A stretch of DNA of 5,373 bases. It comes from Spirochaetaceae bacterium (GTDB lineage Bacteria; Spirochaetota; Spirochaetia; PWKH01). The position numbers were made by a program, and so were the translations under genes. Position 1 is the stretch's first letter. Each line of letters starts with the position of its first letter. Below the pieces are notes generated by a model. That model ran no database searches, was not told where the DNA came from, and saw only the letters and a program-made list of their open reading frames with translations. Shown here piece after piece: positions 1-5,277 of the stretch. The stretch covers positions 1 to 5,373 of the forward strand of contig PWNW01000029.1 of NCBI GenBank assembly GCA_003557605.1. Direction: 5' to 3'.

Positions 1-12
1 CACGCTCGTTCC

Positions 13-274
13 TCAGAACGAACCGACGATTATGGCCAGGATCTCTTCGTCCAGGTCGCGTTCCAGATCGGCATCCAGCGAATTTGGGATCTCTCGGGGG
101 ATATTGTCCAAGAAAGTCCGCGATCGCTGGAGATGTCGGCGGCGCCAGGTCCACAGGTATCGTCCACAGGTATCCGAAGACGACCGGGTTGCCCGCGGCC
201 GGCAACAAGATTAGCCCCCACATGGCGCCGGCCAAAGAGTTCAAAAGGCCGAAAAGAGCTGATTCCTCTGGCAT
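13..274 (-). pseudogene. Small membrane protein, frame broken by a 13-bp tandem duplication
   Basis: The ATG at 274-272 follows a good ribosome binding site (AGGAG, 7 nt spacing) and lies 23 nt after the preceding gene. The first 38 codons encode a hydrophobic segment (roughly residues 7-37, including GAMWGLILLPAAGNPVVFGY). An exact 13-bp tandem duplication at 149-174 then shifts the frame by one. As written, the ATG frame continues into a proline- and arginine-rich sequence with no stop before the window edge. With one repeat copy removed in thought, the frame becomes 82 codons with a stop at 15-13: a membrane segment, a basic stretch WTWRRRHLQRSR typical of a cytoplasmic flank, and an acidic tail around LDADLERDLDEEILAIIVGSF. 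The restored tail has coding-like codon use. I recognise no family. It could be a true pseudogene, a phase-variable gene or a sequence error. Confidence 0.6.
149..174. repeat. 13-bp perfect tandem duplication (two copies)
   Basis: GTCCACAGGTATC occurs at 149-161 and again at 162-174 with no mismatch and no spacer. Flanking bases do not extend the match. Thirteen is not a multiple of three, so gain or loss of one unit changes the reading frame of the minus-strand small membrane gene. Removing one copy joins an N-terminal membrane segment to a plausible charged tail and a nearby stop. Confidence 0.9.
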
Positions 275-297
275 GCGCTTGCTCCTGCCGCCAGGTG

Positions 298-516
298 CTA
301 ACGCCTGACGCTTCCCAACGCGCTTTTGTAACTGTGCTTGATGTCGCGCCCCATCCACCTGGCTTGGAGGTGGATATCTTGCGCGGTACATCTCCAGGCG
401 GGCGTGTTGTGCACGGCCTGGCGCACCTTCTGGGCACCCAGCTCGCAGCCGCGATAGACCGTCTTGCCCGCCGAATACGGATCAACCACCGTGCGACCCA
501 ACGTTCCGATAATCAT
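298..516 (-). CDS. 72-residue basic protein of unknown function
   Basis: I do not recognise this family. I chose the ATG at 516-514 because AAAGGGGG lies 4 nt upstream of it; the same frame is open further upstream to a TTG at 564, but that start would place the leader hairpin inside the gene. The protein starts MIIGTLGRTVVDPYSAGKTV, is clearly basic (about 12 Arg/Lys against 4 Asp/Glu), has two cysteines (24 and 43), no convincing membrane segment and no signal peptide. The middle (about residues 25-60) could be helical. It is the first gene after promoter-like element 582-610 and is followed 23 nt later by the small membrane protein gene, so the two are probably co-transcribed. The strong ribosome binding site and dedicated promoter element argue that it is real despite its size. 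Confidence 0.6.
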   Translation of the reverse strand: MIIGTLGRTVVDPYSAGKTVYRGCELGAQKVRQAVHNTPAWRCTAQDIHLQARWMGRDIKHSYKSALGSVRR

Positions 517-539
517 CTGTCCCCCTTTGCCGTTTTCTC

Positions 540-560
540 GCGCCCGGTTTTTCCAGGCGC
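540..560 (-). other. Stem-loop in the leader of the 72-residue gene
   Basis: On the minus strand GCGCCTGG, an AAAAA loop and CCGGGCGC form an 8-bp stem with one G-U wobble; on the plus strand the same pair is a C-A mismatch, so the structure favours minus-strand RNA. It lies between the predicted transcription start (near 575) and the ribosome binding site (521-528). No U-tract follows, so it is not a standard terminator. It may stabilise the leader or affect translation; this is inference. Confidence 0.35.
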
Positions 561-581
561 TCAAAGTCCTTTCAGCAATAA

Positions 582-610
582 AGACGCAAGTGGTGCTCGG
601 GTTCTGACAG
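582..610 (-). promoter_or_regulatory. ECF-sigma-like promoter D, for the 72-residue gene
   Basis: On the minus strand CTGTCAGAA (610-602) is followed by CGTCT (586-582). Measured as TGTCAGA to CGTC, the spacer is 16 nt. This spacing is identical to the copies at 4382-4410 and 4534-4562. The element lies in the gap between the radical SAM gene stop and the 72-residue gene, about 65 nt upstream of its ATG, which leaves room for a leader of roughly 60 nt. The radical SAM operon ends 48 nt upstream of the element, so it gives the two small genes their own transcription start. Confidence 0.6.
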
Positions 611-657
611 TTCGTTCATGTGCAGGGGGAGGAAGCTCTAAAACTGCTTGCTTCTCA

Positions 658-2592
658 TCATTGGCCGAGAGTAAAGGCGGCGAGGGGTTTTGTGAGGGGG
701 GTGAGGCGGCCCGAATAGCCCCGCAGGATTTGCCGTACCTCGCGGATGCCCTCCTCGTCTGTGCGAACGACCACGGTGTGTCGTCCGTTCGCCGTACCGA
801 CGCGAAGCTCGAGCGCCTCCCTCGCGAAGATCCGGATGCTGAACTCGATCTCGTCCGAGATCGGTGCGAAGTCGAAACTCTTCAGCAGGCGCCGTGCCTT
901 TTCCTTGGTAGGCAGCCTGAGCGGGCCGTCGTCGAACAGGAACTCTGTCCGGCTGCAGAGCCCACCGGCAGGATCCTCACGGTATTGTACATTCTGGTAG
1001 ATGATCTCCGGCTTCTCGCTGCGGCAGTCCCACCCAAGCCCGAGGATGCGCTCAAAGCGCGCCCAATCGTCTCCGTGCCGGATGGGCCTGTAGTAGATGT
1101 AGACGAAACGATCCGACTTGCAATGGACGAAGTCCTTCTTGACGAGAAAATCAGCCAACGCATCAGGATCGTCCAACTCGAAACAGTACTCTGACTTACT
1201 TGCGTTATAGCTCTCATGGCAGGCCAGCGAGGGGCTCGAGAAGCCGTGCTTGGCGGCGTTGTCTTGGATGATCTTGTCCCCGTCGCGAAATGCGGAGGGG
1301 AGGTCGTTGCCGTCGTCGATGGGAAATGACTCTGTGCTGCGCGCGAAGCAGGGATGGTAGCGGAGATCGCTCGACAGGGTGCGATCCCGCACTCCGTGAC
1401 AACGACTACACCCCAGGTGGCAGGTCAGCCGTTGCACCTCGATTCTAAAGTTCTGGTCTTCGTTGTGCTTGAAGATGACGCTTCGTGGGCTCCTCTTGTG
1501 CTCATGGGCAATTTTCGCGACTCGCTCACAGATGCTCTCGAAGACGACGTAGTGCTCGAAAAGGTTTTGCGTTTCGGGAGTCGCGAGCAGCTCCAGGAGC
1601 TTGATGACTCTTACTCCGAGCGATCGGGCGAGTTCGCTCGCCTCGGCGATACTGTCGTGATTGATGCGGCGCAATACTACGCAGTTGAGCTTGACCTCCA
1701 GGCCGGCCGTCGTGGCCGCGCGGATGTTTTTGAGTACCCTGGCAAATGCGCCGTCCACGTCCTCGCAGCGGGTGGCCTCATTAAACGCTTCCTCGTTCGT
1801 GCCGTGCAGTGACACGTGCAGCTTGAACCGCTTTGTGCCTGTCGCGTAATGCGCGAACGTCCGGATCGCTTCGTCGTCCAGAAGGTACCCGTTCGTTACG
1901 ACAGTCACGGTCGGGGGGCTTCGAAACTTCGCGAGCGCGTCCAGTAAGCGGAGCAAGCGCTTTTTTTCGAGTAGTGGCTCACCGCCGGTAAAGGTGAGGT
2001 CGTCGTAGCCTTGGTCTGCGGCTTGCTTCAGGACATCGAGAAACTGCTGCTCGGAGGCCGTCGTCCGGACTGTTGCTTTGTCCAGACCCTCTCCGTGGCA
2101 GAAGAAGCAGTGGAAGTTGCAACGCTCCGTGAGCGACACACGCAGCTCCTTGCGCGGGCGAAGGGAGTGGGCGAGGCGGATCCTGAGATCCTTTCGTTCC
2201 TCGCTGTAGTCGGTCCCGACAACCTCATATCCACGCCGGGTCAGCATGCTCAGCGTTATGTTCCAGCGGTTGTAGGTGCTGACGGTCAGCCTTTGATAGT
2301 CTGTGGCGAACCGATTTTCGACCTCTTCGAGCAGGTGGCGCATCCCGCCCATGCGGCGAAACCGGGGGAGAATTCCACCGAGCCAGAACTCCACCTCACC
2401 GATGGCCGGCCAACCAACGAGGAATCCAAAACCACACGCGGCGTTTTCTTCGTTGCGCAATACGAGCCAGGTTGGATTCCCATCTTGGCATTTATTTGTG
2501 ATCGCCTCAGTTGTCAGCTCGTTATCGAAGACCCCACGGTAGAGATCCCGGATCAGGCGTCCGTCTTTGGTCTCTTCGACGCGCCATTTCAT
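658..2592 (-). CDS. GNAT-radical SAM fusion protein with uncharacterised C-terminal region
   Basis: The protein has 644 residues. Residues 1-140 resemble a GNAT acetyltransferase fold, with an acetyl-CoA-loop-like RRMGGM at 79-84 (the last G/A of the usual motif is M). Residues 148-345 are a radical SAM core: C158-x3-C162-x2-C165 should bind the 4Fe-4S cluster, TGGEPLL at 202-208 is the SAM-contacting GGE motif, and VTNGYLL (232-238) and LHVSLHG (258-264) are typical barrel strands. A second cysteine set, C391, C395, C398 and C415, within CSRCHGVRDRTLSSDLRYHPC, recalls the auxiliary cluster of MoaA/SPASM proteins. Residues about 455-644 match nothing I know. The ATG overlaps the aminotransferase stop as ATGA, implying translational coupling. 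Such enzymes cleave SAM to a 5'-deoxyadenosyl radical; the substrate here is unknown. The arrangement suggests radical modification, perhaps with acyl transfer, of a small molecule or peptide. It is unlikely to be true MoaA: the fusion and the context differ. Confidence 0.9.
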   Translation of the reverse strand: MKWRVEETKDGRLIRDLYRGVFDNELTTEAITNKCQDGNPTWLVLRNEENAACGFGFLVGWPAIGEVEFWLGGILPRFRRMGGMRHLLEEVENRFATDYQRLTVSTYNRWNITLSMLTRRGYEVVGTDYSEERKDLRIRLAHSLRPRKELRVSLTERCNFHCFFCHGEGLDKATVRTTASEQQFLDVLKQAADQGYDDLTFTGGEPLLEKKRLLRLLDALAKFRSPPTVTVVTNGYLLDDEAIRTFAHYATGTKRFKLHVSLHGTNEEAFNEATRCEDVDGAFARVLKNIRAATTAGLEVKLNCVVLRRINHDSIAEASELARSLGVRVIKLLELLATPETQNLFEHYVVFESICERVAKIAHEHKRSPRSVIFKHNEDQNFRIEVQRLTCHLGCSRCHGVRDRTLSSDLRYHPCFARSTESFPIDDGNDLPSAFRDGDKIIQDNAAKHGFSSPSLACHESYNASKSEYCFELDDPDALADFLVKKDFVHCKSDRFVYIYYRPIRHGDDWARFERILGLGWDCRSEKPEIIYQNVQYREDPAGGLCSRTEFLFDDGPLRLPTKEKARRLLKSFDFAPISDEIEFSIRIFAREALELRVGTANGRHTVVVRTDEEGIREVRQILRGYSGRLTPLTKPLAAFTLGQ

Positions 2593-3842
2593 CGCAGGGC
2601 CTCGAGTTGAGAGAAGACTTTTTCGAACGCGGCCACGTATGCGTCCACAAGCGGCCAGTCGGCGCGAAACGTAAATGTTGGAAGCGACAAGATGGAGGCG
2701 TAATAAGCTTCGGCGCCGGGAAAGGCGCGGCCGCGATTGTCGTGCTTCTCGAATCGCCCGACGGTGAAACGCTCCGGGTCGAAAAGCGCCAGCTTGTGAA
2801 ACGGCTGTGAGCCCGGGAGTGACACTACTAGTCCCTCAGCCTGGAGTGCCTCGATGAGCCTTTCCCTCGTGACTCCGAGAGCTTCGAAGTCGATGCGGGG
2901 CTTGAAGCCGTAGTGTGCGCCCATAGAGGTCACGTAGGCCCGGCGCGCCATCGGGCGGACCCAACCCGTGCGCGAGAGGCCTTTTGAGAAACGCTGCAAG
3001 GTCTCGTTTCGCTCCGCTAACCAACGCGAGGAATGGTGCTCGAGCATATGAAGGACTATCACGGCCGCCAATGGGTGCATGCGCAGTTTCAGCCCGAATC
3101 CTGTGTGCGCAATGGGCTGCCATTGAGGCGAGCGAACGCAATTCTTCGAGCGTCGCAGGCCGTGCCCCAGCAGTGTCGCGCGCTCGTAGATGTCGACGGA
3201 ATCCGTTAGCAGTATGCCGCCCTCTCCTCCGGTCAGGAGCTTGTTGCCCTGCAGACTCCAGACGGCAACGTCCCCGAACGATCCCACGGGTTTCCCCTCG
3301 TACTCGGCGAAATGAGCATGAGAGCAGTCCTCGACCCAGGCGAGGTCGTGCCTTCGAGCTATTTCTCCCACAGCAGCCTTGGCTACGGGGTGGCCCCACA
3401 TGTCGTTGGTCAAGATGGCGCGAGTGCGTGAGGTGATGAGCGGTTCGATGGAAGCGGGGTCGATATTGCCGGTATCGGCCTCGACGTCACAAAATACCAC
3501 CTGAACACCGAGGTGGAGCAGCGGCGTCGCCGTCGCGTGGAAGGAGTAGACTGTGGAGATCACCTCGTCGCCGGGCTGTAGGTCGAGGCCGAAGAACGCG
3601 GAGTAGAGCGCCATAGTGCCGGAGCTTGTGGCAACGGCGTAGCGCCGGCCGTGAAGAGTGGCGAAGCGATCTTCCAGCTCGGCATAGATCCCACTGCGGT
3701 CGATGATGGATAGCGGGCGGCCGGCGCGGATGTAGGCTGCCACGGTCTCGGCGAGTTCCGGCAAAGGGGGGGGCCAGGAGAAGTGGGGCCGGGGTGTCTC
3801 TATCATTTGGGGGCCGCCGAAGATGGCCAAGGGCTTCGACAT
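2589..3842 (-). CDS. DegT/DnrJ/EryC1/StrS family PLP aminotransferase
   Basis: This 417-residue protein has the normal family length and all main family marks: SSGTMAL (73-79) for the cofactor phosphate, EDCSHAH (171-177) whose Asp172 should contact the PLP ring nitrogen, and WSLQGNKLLTGGEGG (195-209) in which Lys201 should form the Schiff base. The Q-x-x-K-x-x-T-x-GEGG form recalls the subgroup of AHBA synthase and scyllo-inosose aminotransferases more than the usual H-x-x-K sugar aminotransferases, but that is from memory. Family members transfer an amino group, usually from glutamate or glutamine, to keto-sugars or keto-cyclitols. The start at 3842 follows a G-rich ribosome binding site (GGAGGGGGGG, 3861-3852) 30 nt after the Gre-like gene. 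Its stop overlaps the radical SAM start. No nucleotide-sugar or cyclitol synthesis gene is visible, so the substrate is open. Confidence 0.93.
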   Translation of the reverse strand: MSKPLAIFGGPQMIETPRPHFSWPPPLPELAETVAAYIRAGRPLSIIDRSGIYAELEDRFATLHGRRYAVATSSGTMALYSAFFGLDLQPGDEVISTVYSFHATATPLLHLGVQVVFCDVEADTGNIDPASIEPLITSRTRAILTNDMWGHPVAKAAVGEIARRHDLAWVEDCSHAHFAEYEGKPVGSFGDVAVWSLQGNKLLTGGEGGILLTDSVDIYERATLLGHGLRRSKNCVRSPQWQPIAHTGFGLKLRMHPLAAVIVLHMLEHHSSRWLAERNETLQRFSKGLSRTGWVRPMARRAYVTSMGAHYGFKPRIDFEALGVTRERLIEALQAEGLVVSLPGSQPFHKLALFDPERFTVGRFEKHDNRGRAFPGAEAYYASILSLPTFTFRADWPLVDAYVAAFEKVFSQLEALR

Positions 3843-3872
3843 CGTATTCTACCCCCCCTCCGCCCGATTGTC

Positions 3873-4340
3873 TCAGGCGATGGAAATCACCTCAAAGGAT
3901 CTTGTACTTCTGCCGAGGCGCCCTTCCCTGACTTCTCCCTGCTGAGCACCGATGAGAAACCGCGCGAGCGGCGCCTGGTATGAAATGCTCTGCCCACCAC
4001 GAAATACCATGTAGCTGCCAATCTGCAAAACGCGGCGTTCGCCCGTTTCCGTGTCCTCGATCATCACCTTCCTGCCGATACCGACACGTTGTGCTTCCGT
4101 CGCGGGGGCCACGATGTGTGCCTGGTTGCGCACCTGTAAGAGTTCGTGGAGGTGGCGCGACCACATGAGCTGCTGGCGCTCTCCATCTTCGAAGGCGAAG
4201 TTGTCGTGGTAGGTCTCGGCGCCTTCCTCGCAACTGCGCCCCATCTCAGCGCCGATCTCTCTGATCTGTGACTGGAGATGCGTGATGCGGGCGTCAAGCT
4301 CCGCGAAATCTTCTTTGAGAAAATAGTAGGCCATTGTCAT
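3873..4340 (-). CDS. GreA/GreB-like transcription elongation factor
   Basis: The 155 residues show the two Gre parts in order. Residues about 9-75 are a charged helical hairpin (DFAELDARITHLQSQIREIG, then a second helix around QQLMWSRHLHELLQVRNQA) whose tip (36-52) carries acidic residues E38, E39, E42 and D46, the place where GreA/GreB hold the acids that promote RNA cleavage in the polymerase channel. Residues 83-155 match the FKBP-like C-terminal domain: VGIGRKVMIED, then SISYQAPLARFLIGAQQGEV and FEVISI. It probably binds the RNA polymerase secondary channel, but divergence at the tip means that cleavage activity, as opposed to an inhibitory or DksA-like role, cannot be judged. The first of two nearby ATGs (4340, 4334) has the better spacing to AGGAG (5 nt). 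The gene is first in an operon with the aminotransferase and radical SAM genes and has its own ECF-like promoter. An operon link to biosynthetic genes is odd for a housekeeping gre. Confidence 0.85.
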   Translation of the reverse strand: MTMAYYFLKEDFAELDARITHLQSQIREIGAEMGRSCEEGAETYHDNFAFEDGERQQLMWSRHLHELLQVRNQAHIVAPATEAQRVGIGRKVMIEDTETGERRVLQIGSYMVFRGGQSISYQAPLARFLIGAQQGEVREGRLGRSTRSFEVISIA

Positions 4341-4381
4341 TCGCTCTCCTCCCTAAGAGTGTTCCTTGCTGCCGTTGTTGG

Positions 4382-4410
4382 AGACGATTCTTGAATCAAC
4401 CTTCTGACAG
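4382..4410 (-). promoter_or_regulatory. ECF-sigma-like promoter C, for the gre-aminotransferase-radical SAM operon
   Basis: On the minus strand CTGTCAGAA (4410-4402) and CGTCT (4386-4382) are placed so that TGTCAGA and CGTC are 16 nt apart. Transcription would start near 4376, giving a leader of about 36 nt that contains the AGGGAGGAG ribosome binding site (4354-4346). The sequence between the two boxes is unlike that of the other copies, so their conservation is not simply due to a recent duplication. Confidence 0.65.
4386..4397. repeat. Small inverted repeat in the spacer of promoter C
   Basis: GATTC-TT-GAATC is a perfect 5-bp inverted repeat with a 2-bp centre. It fills the right part of the spacer of the gre operon promoter and touches the first base of its CGTC box. 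It could be a small operator, but a palindrome this short is also expected by chance. Confidence 0.25.
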
Positions 4411-4460
4411 ACTGGCGGGCACGCTTTTAGAAGGACGTTCGATCTGGATGAGCCTCGAGT

Positions 4461-4488
4461 CTGTCAGAACGAGGGCGGCCCGTCGTCT
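4461..4488 (+). promoter_or_regulatory. ECF-sigma-like promoter A, distal copy for the DUF697 operon
   Basis: CTGTCAGAA (4461-4469) is followed by CGTCT (4484-4488); TGTCAGA to CGTC is 15 nt, one shorter than in the other three copies. It would start transcription near 4495, giving a leader of over 100 nt that includes promoter B. The non-standard spacing may make it weaker, or it may be a decaying copy. Confidence 0.45.
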
Positions 4489-4533
4489 TGGCAATAGGGG
4501 TGCTGTTCGTTTCCTTCGTGGAGGAGCGGGCAT

Positions 4534-4562
4534 CTGTCAGAACCAAGGGCGGTCCGCCGTCT
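4534..4562 (+). promoter_or_regulatory. ECF-sigma-like promoter B, proximal copy for the DUF697 operon
   Basis: CTGTCAGAA (4534-4542) and CGTCT (4558-4562) have TGTCAGA and CGTC 16 nt apart, the same as promoters C and D. The predicted start near 4570 leaves a leader of about 36 nt with the ribosome binding site AAGGGAG (4595-4601), much like the leader length at promoter C. Confidence 0.65.
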
Positions 4563-4607
4563 TGGCAATATGGGTGCTGCTGGTTGCTCTTTATAAGGGA
4601 GAAGGTT

Positions 4608-4982
4608 ATGGCAACGCATAGGCATAAAGTGCATGGAATCATCCACACGGCTGCTGCAAGCGCGGCAGCGGTGGGCGGCGGCTTGGCTCAGCTTCCGGGC
4701 TCCGACGCGCCGATCATCGTGAGTATCCAGACTAGCATGATAGTCGCGCTCGCAGCGGAGCACGGCACACCGATTACAAAGGCGGCCGCGGCCCGTTTTC
4801 TGTTGACCTTTGCGGCGACAGCCGGCGGGCGAGGGGCCAGTCAGCTTCTCATCGGGTGGATTCCCGGGTGGGGCAACGCGATCAACGCGACCACCGCCGC
4901 GGCCGTCACCGAGGCAGTGGGGTGGGCCGCGGACAGCTATTTCGCCGACAGTCCGACACATTTGGAGGGGCCGGTATCATGA
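4608..4982 (+). CDS. DUF697-like membrane protein
   Basis: The 124-residue protein resembles the DUF697 domain, the membrane-associated part found alone or behind Era-like GTPase domains (YcjF type). Visible marks in order are a hydrophobic Ala/Gly-rich helix (11-28), LPGSDAPIIVSIQTSMIVAL (29-48, the family P-G-x-D then IQ-x-x-MI pattern), a second hydrophobic helix (60-72), LIGWIPGWGNAINA (80-93, the IPG-x-G pattern) and a final helix TTAAAVTEAVGWAADSYF (95-112). It carries only the domain, with no GTPase. The family role is poorly known; membrane association and a stress link are suggested. I chose the ATG at 4608 because AAGGGAG lies 6 nt upstream; longer frames from 4488 would run through promoter B. 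Its stop overlaps the next start as ATGA, so the two proteins are probably made together. Confidence 0.75.
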   Translation: MATHRHKVHGIIHTAAASAAAVGGGLAQLPGSDAPIIVSIQTSMIVALAAEHGTPITKAAAARFLLTFAATAGGRGASQLLIGWIPGWGNAINATTAAAVTEAVGWAADSYFADSPTHLEGPVS

Positions 4983-5188
4983 GCGATTTGCGAAAGGACA
5001 AGAGCGTTGAGGATCTACTCGTTGATGTTCCCGAGGAGCACCGAAGCCGGGGTCTCGCAGGCGGTGCCGGGGCGACCTTGGGGGGTGTGCTCGGGTCTTT
5101 TGCGGGAGGTCCGGCGGGCGCCGCCATTGGAGCGGCCGCGGGTGGTGCTCTCGGTGTCCTCTTGGCGGAGCAAGCCGCGGAAAAGTAG
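4979..5188 (+). CDS. 69-residue glycine-zipper membrane protein
   Basis: The N-terminal 24 residues are charged (MSDLRKDKSVEDLLVDVPEE, then HRSR). Residues 25-63 are a Gly/Ala-rich hydrophobic stretch with repeated G-x3-G spacing (GGVLGSFAGGPAGAAIGAAAGG, 35-56), the mark of glycine-zipper membrane helices, which pack tightly and often oligomerise. A short polar tail follows. There is no cleavable signal peptide. The start has a strong ribosome binding site (GGAGGGG, 4964-4970) 8 nt upstream and overlaps the stop of the DUF697-like gene by 4 nt, so the two proteins may form one membrane complex. The sequence RGLAGG (24-29) could also be read as a double-glycine leader end of a secreted peptide, but the full leader consensus and a transporter are missing. 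Confidence 0.75.
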   Translation: MSDLRKDKSVEDLLVDVPEEHRSRGLAGGAGATLGGVLGSFAGGPAGAAIGAAAGGALGVLLAEQAAEK

Positions 5189-5277
5189 TTGTTGTGCATT
5201 CGTGGAGGGGCTCTTCGCAACAGCTCTTGCGGGTGAAGGGCACGACCTGGGAGTTGTGACCCGGCTTGCCATCTACC
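5189..5277. other. Convergent intergenic gap, no clear terminator
   Basis: This gap separates the glycine-zipper gene stop from the stop of the partial minus-strand frame. A weak hairpin is possible around 5247-5263 (CCTGGG with CCCGG), but it has no T-tract on either strand. I see no other structure. Confidence 0.3.

Larger units (their letters stand above)
4461..4579 (+). repeat. Imperfect direct repeat carrying promoters A and B
   Basis: A 45-bp unit (4461-4505) recurs as a 46-bp unit at 4534-4579, with a period of 73 bp. About 41 of 46 aligned columns are identical, with four substitutions and one gap. Conserved blocks include CTGTCAGAAC, GGGCGG, CGTCTTGGCAATA and GGGTGCTG. The unit spans the whole putative promoter and the region of the start site. 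It looks like a local duplication that doubled the promoter. Confidence 0.85.

Noticed and set aside
30..485. Minus-strand open frame of 151 codons overlapping both small genes
   Set aside because: It has no ribosome binding site and Arg/Ser/Trp-rich composition; the 72-residue gene and the membrane gene in the other frames have good ribosome binding sites and coherent composition.
629..656. Hairpin after the radical SAM stop (GAGAAGC with GCTTCCTC)
   Set aside because: The stem needs a bulge, the loop is long and no T-tract follows, so I cannot call it a terminator.
133..1194. Long plus-strand open frame of 353 codons opposite the radical SAM gene end
   Set aside because: It overlaps the strongly supported radical SAM coding region in antisense and runs across the D promoter and both small genes. 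Its product is Arg/Pro/Ala-rich without motifs, which is typical of a shadow frame in GC-rich DNA.
4489..4578. Two sigma-54-like -24/-12 elements (TGGCAATAGGGGTGCT at 4489 and TGGCAATATGGGTGCT at 4563)
   Set aside because: GG and GC have the right 12-nt spacing and the match is fair, but these occur only in the duplicated unit, so the second is not independent evidence. The TGTCAGA/CGTC pair explains four promoters, including two with unrelated flanks. It remains a possible second promoter class for the plus-strand operon.
4488..4607. Extended N-terminus of the DUF697-like protein starting at 4488
   Set aside because: It would translate through the duplicated promoter unit, lacks a good ribosome binding site, and the family-like sequence starts only after 4608, where a strong ribosome binding site is found.
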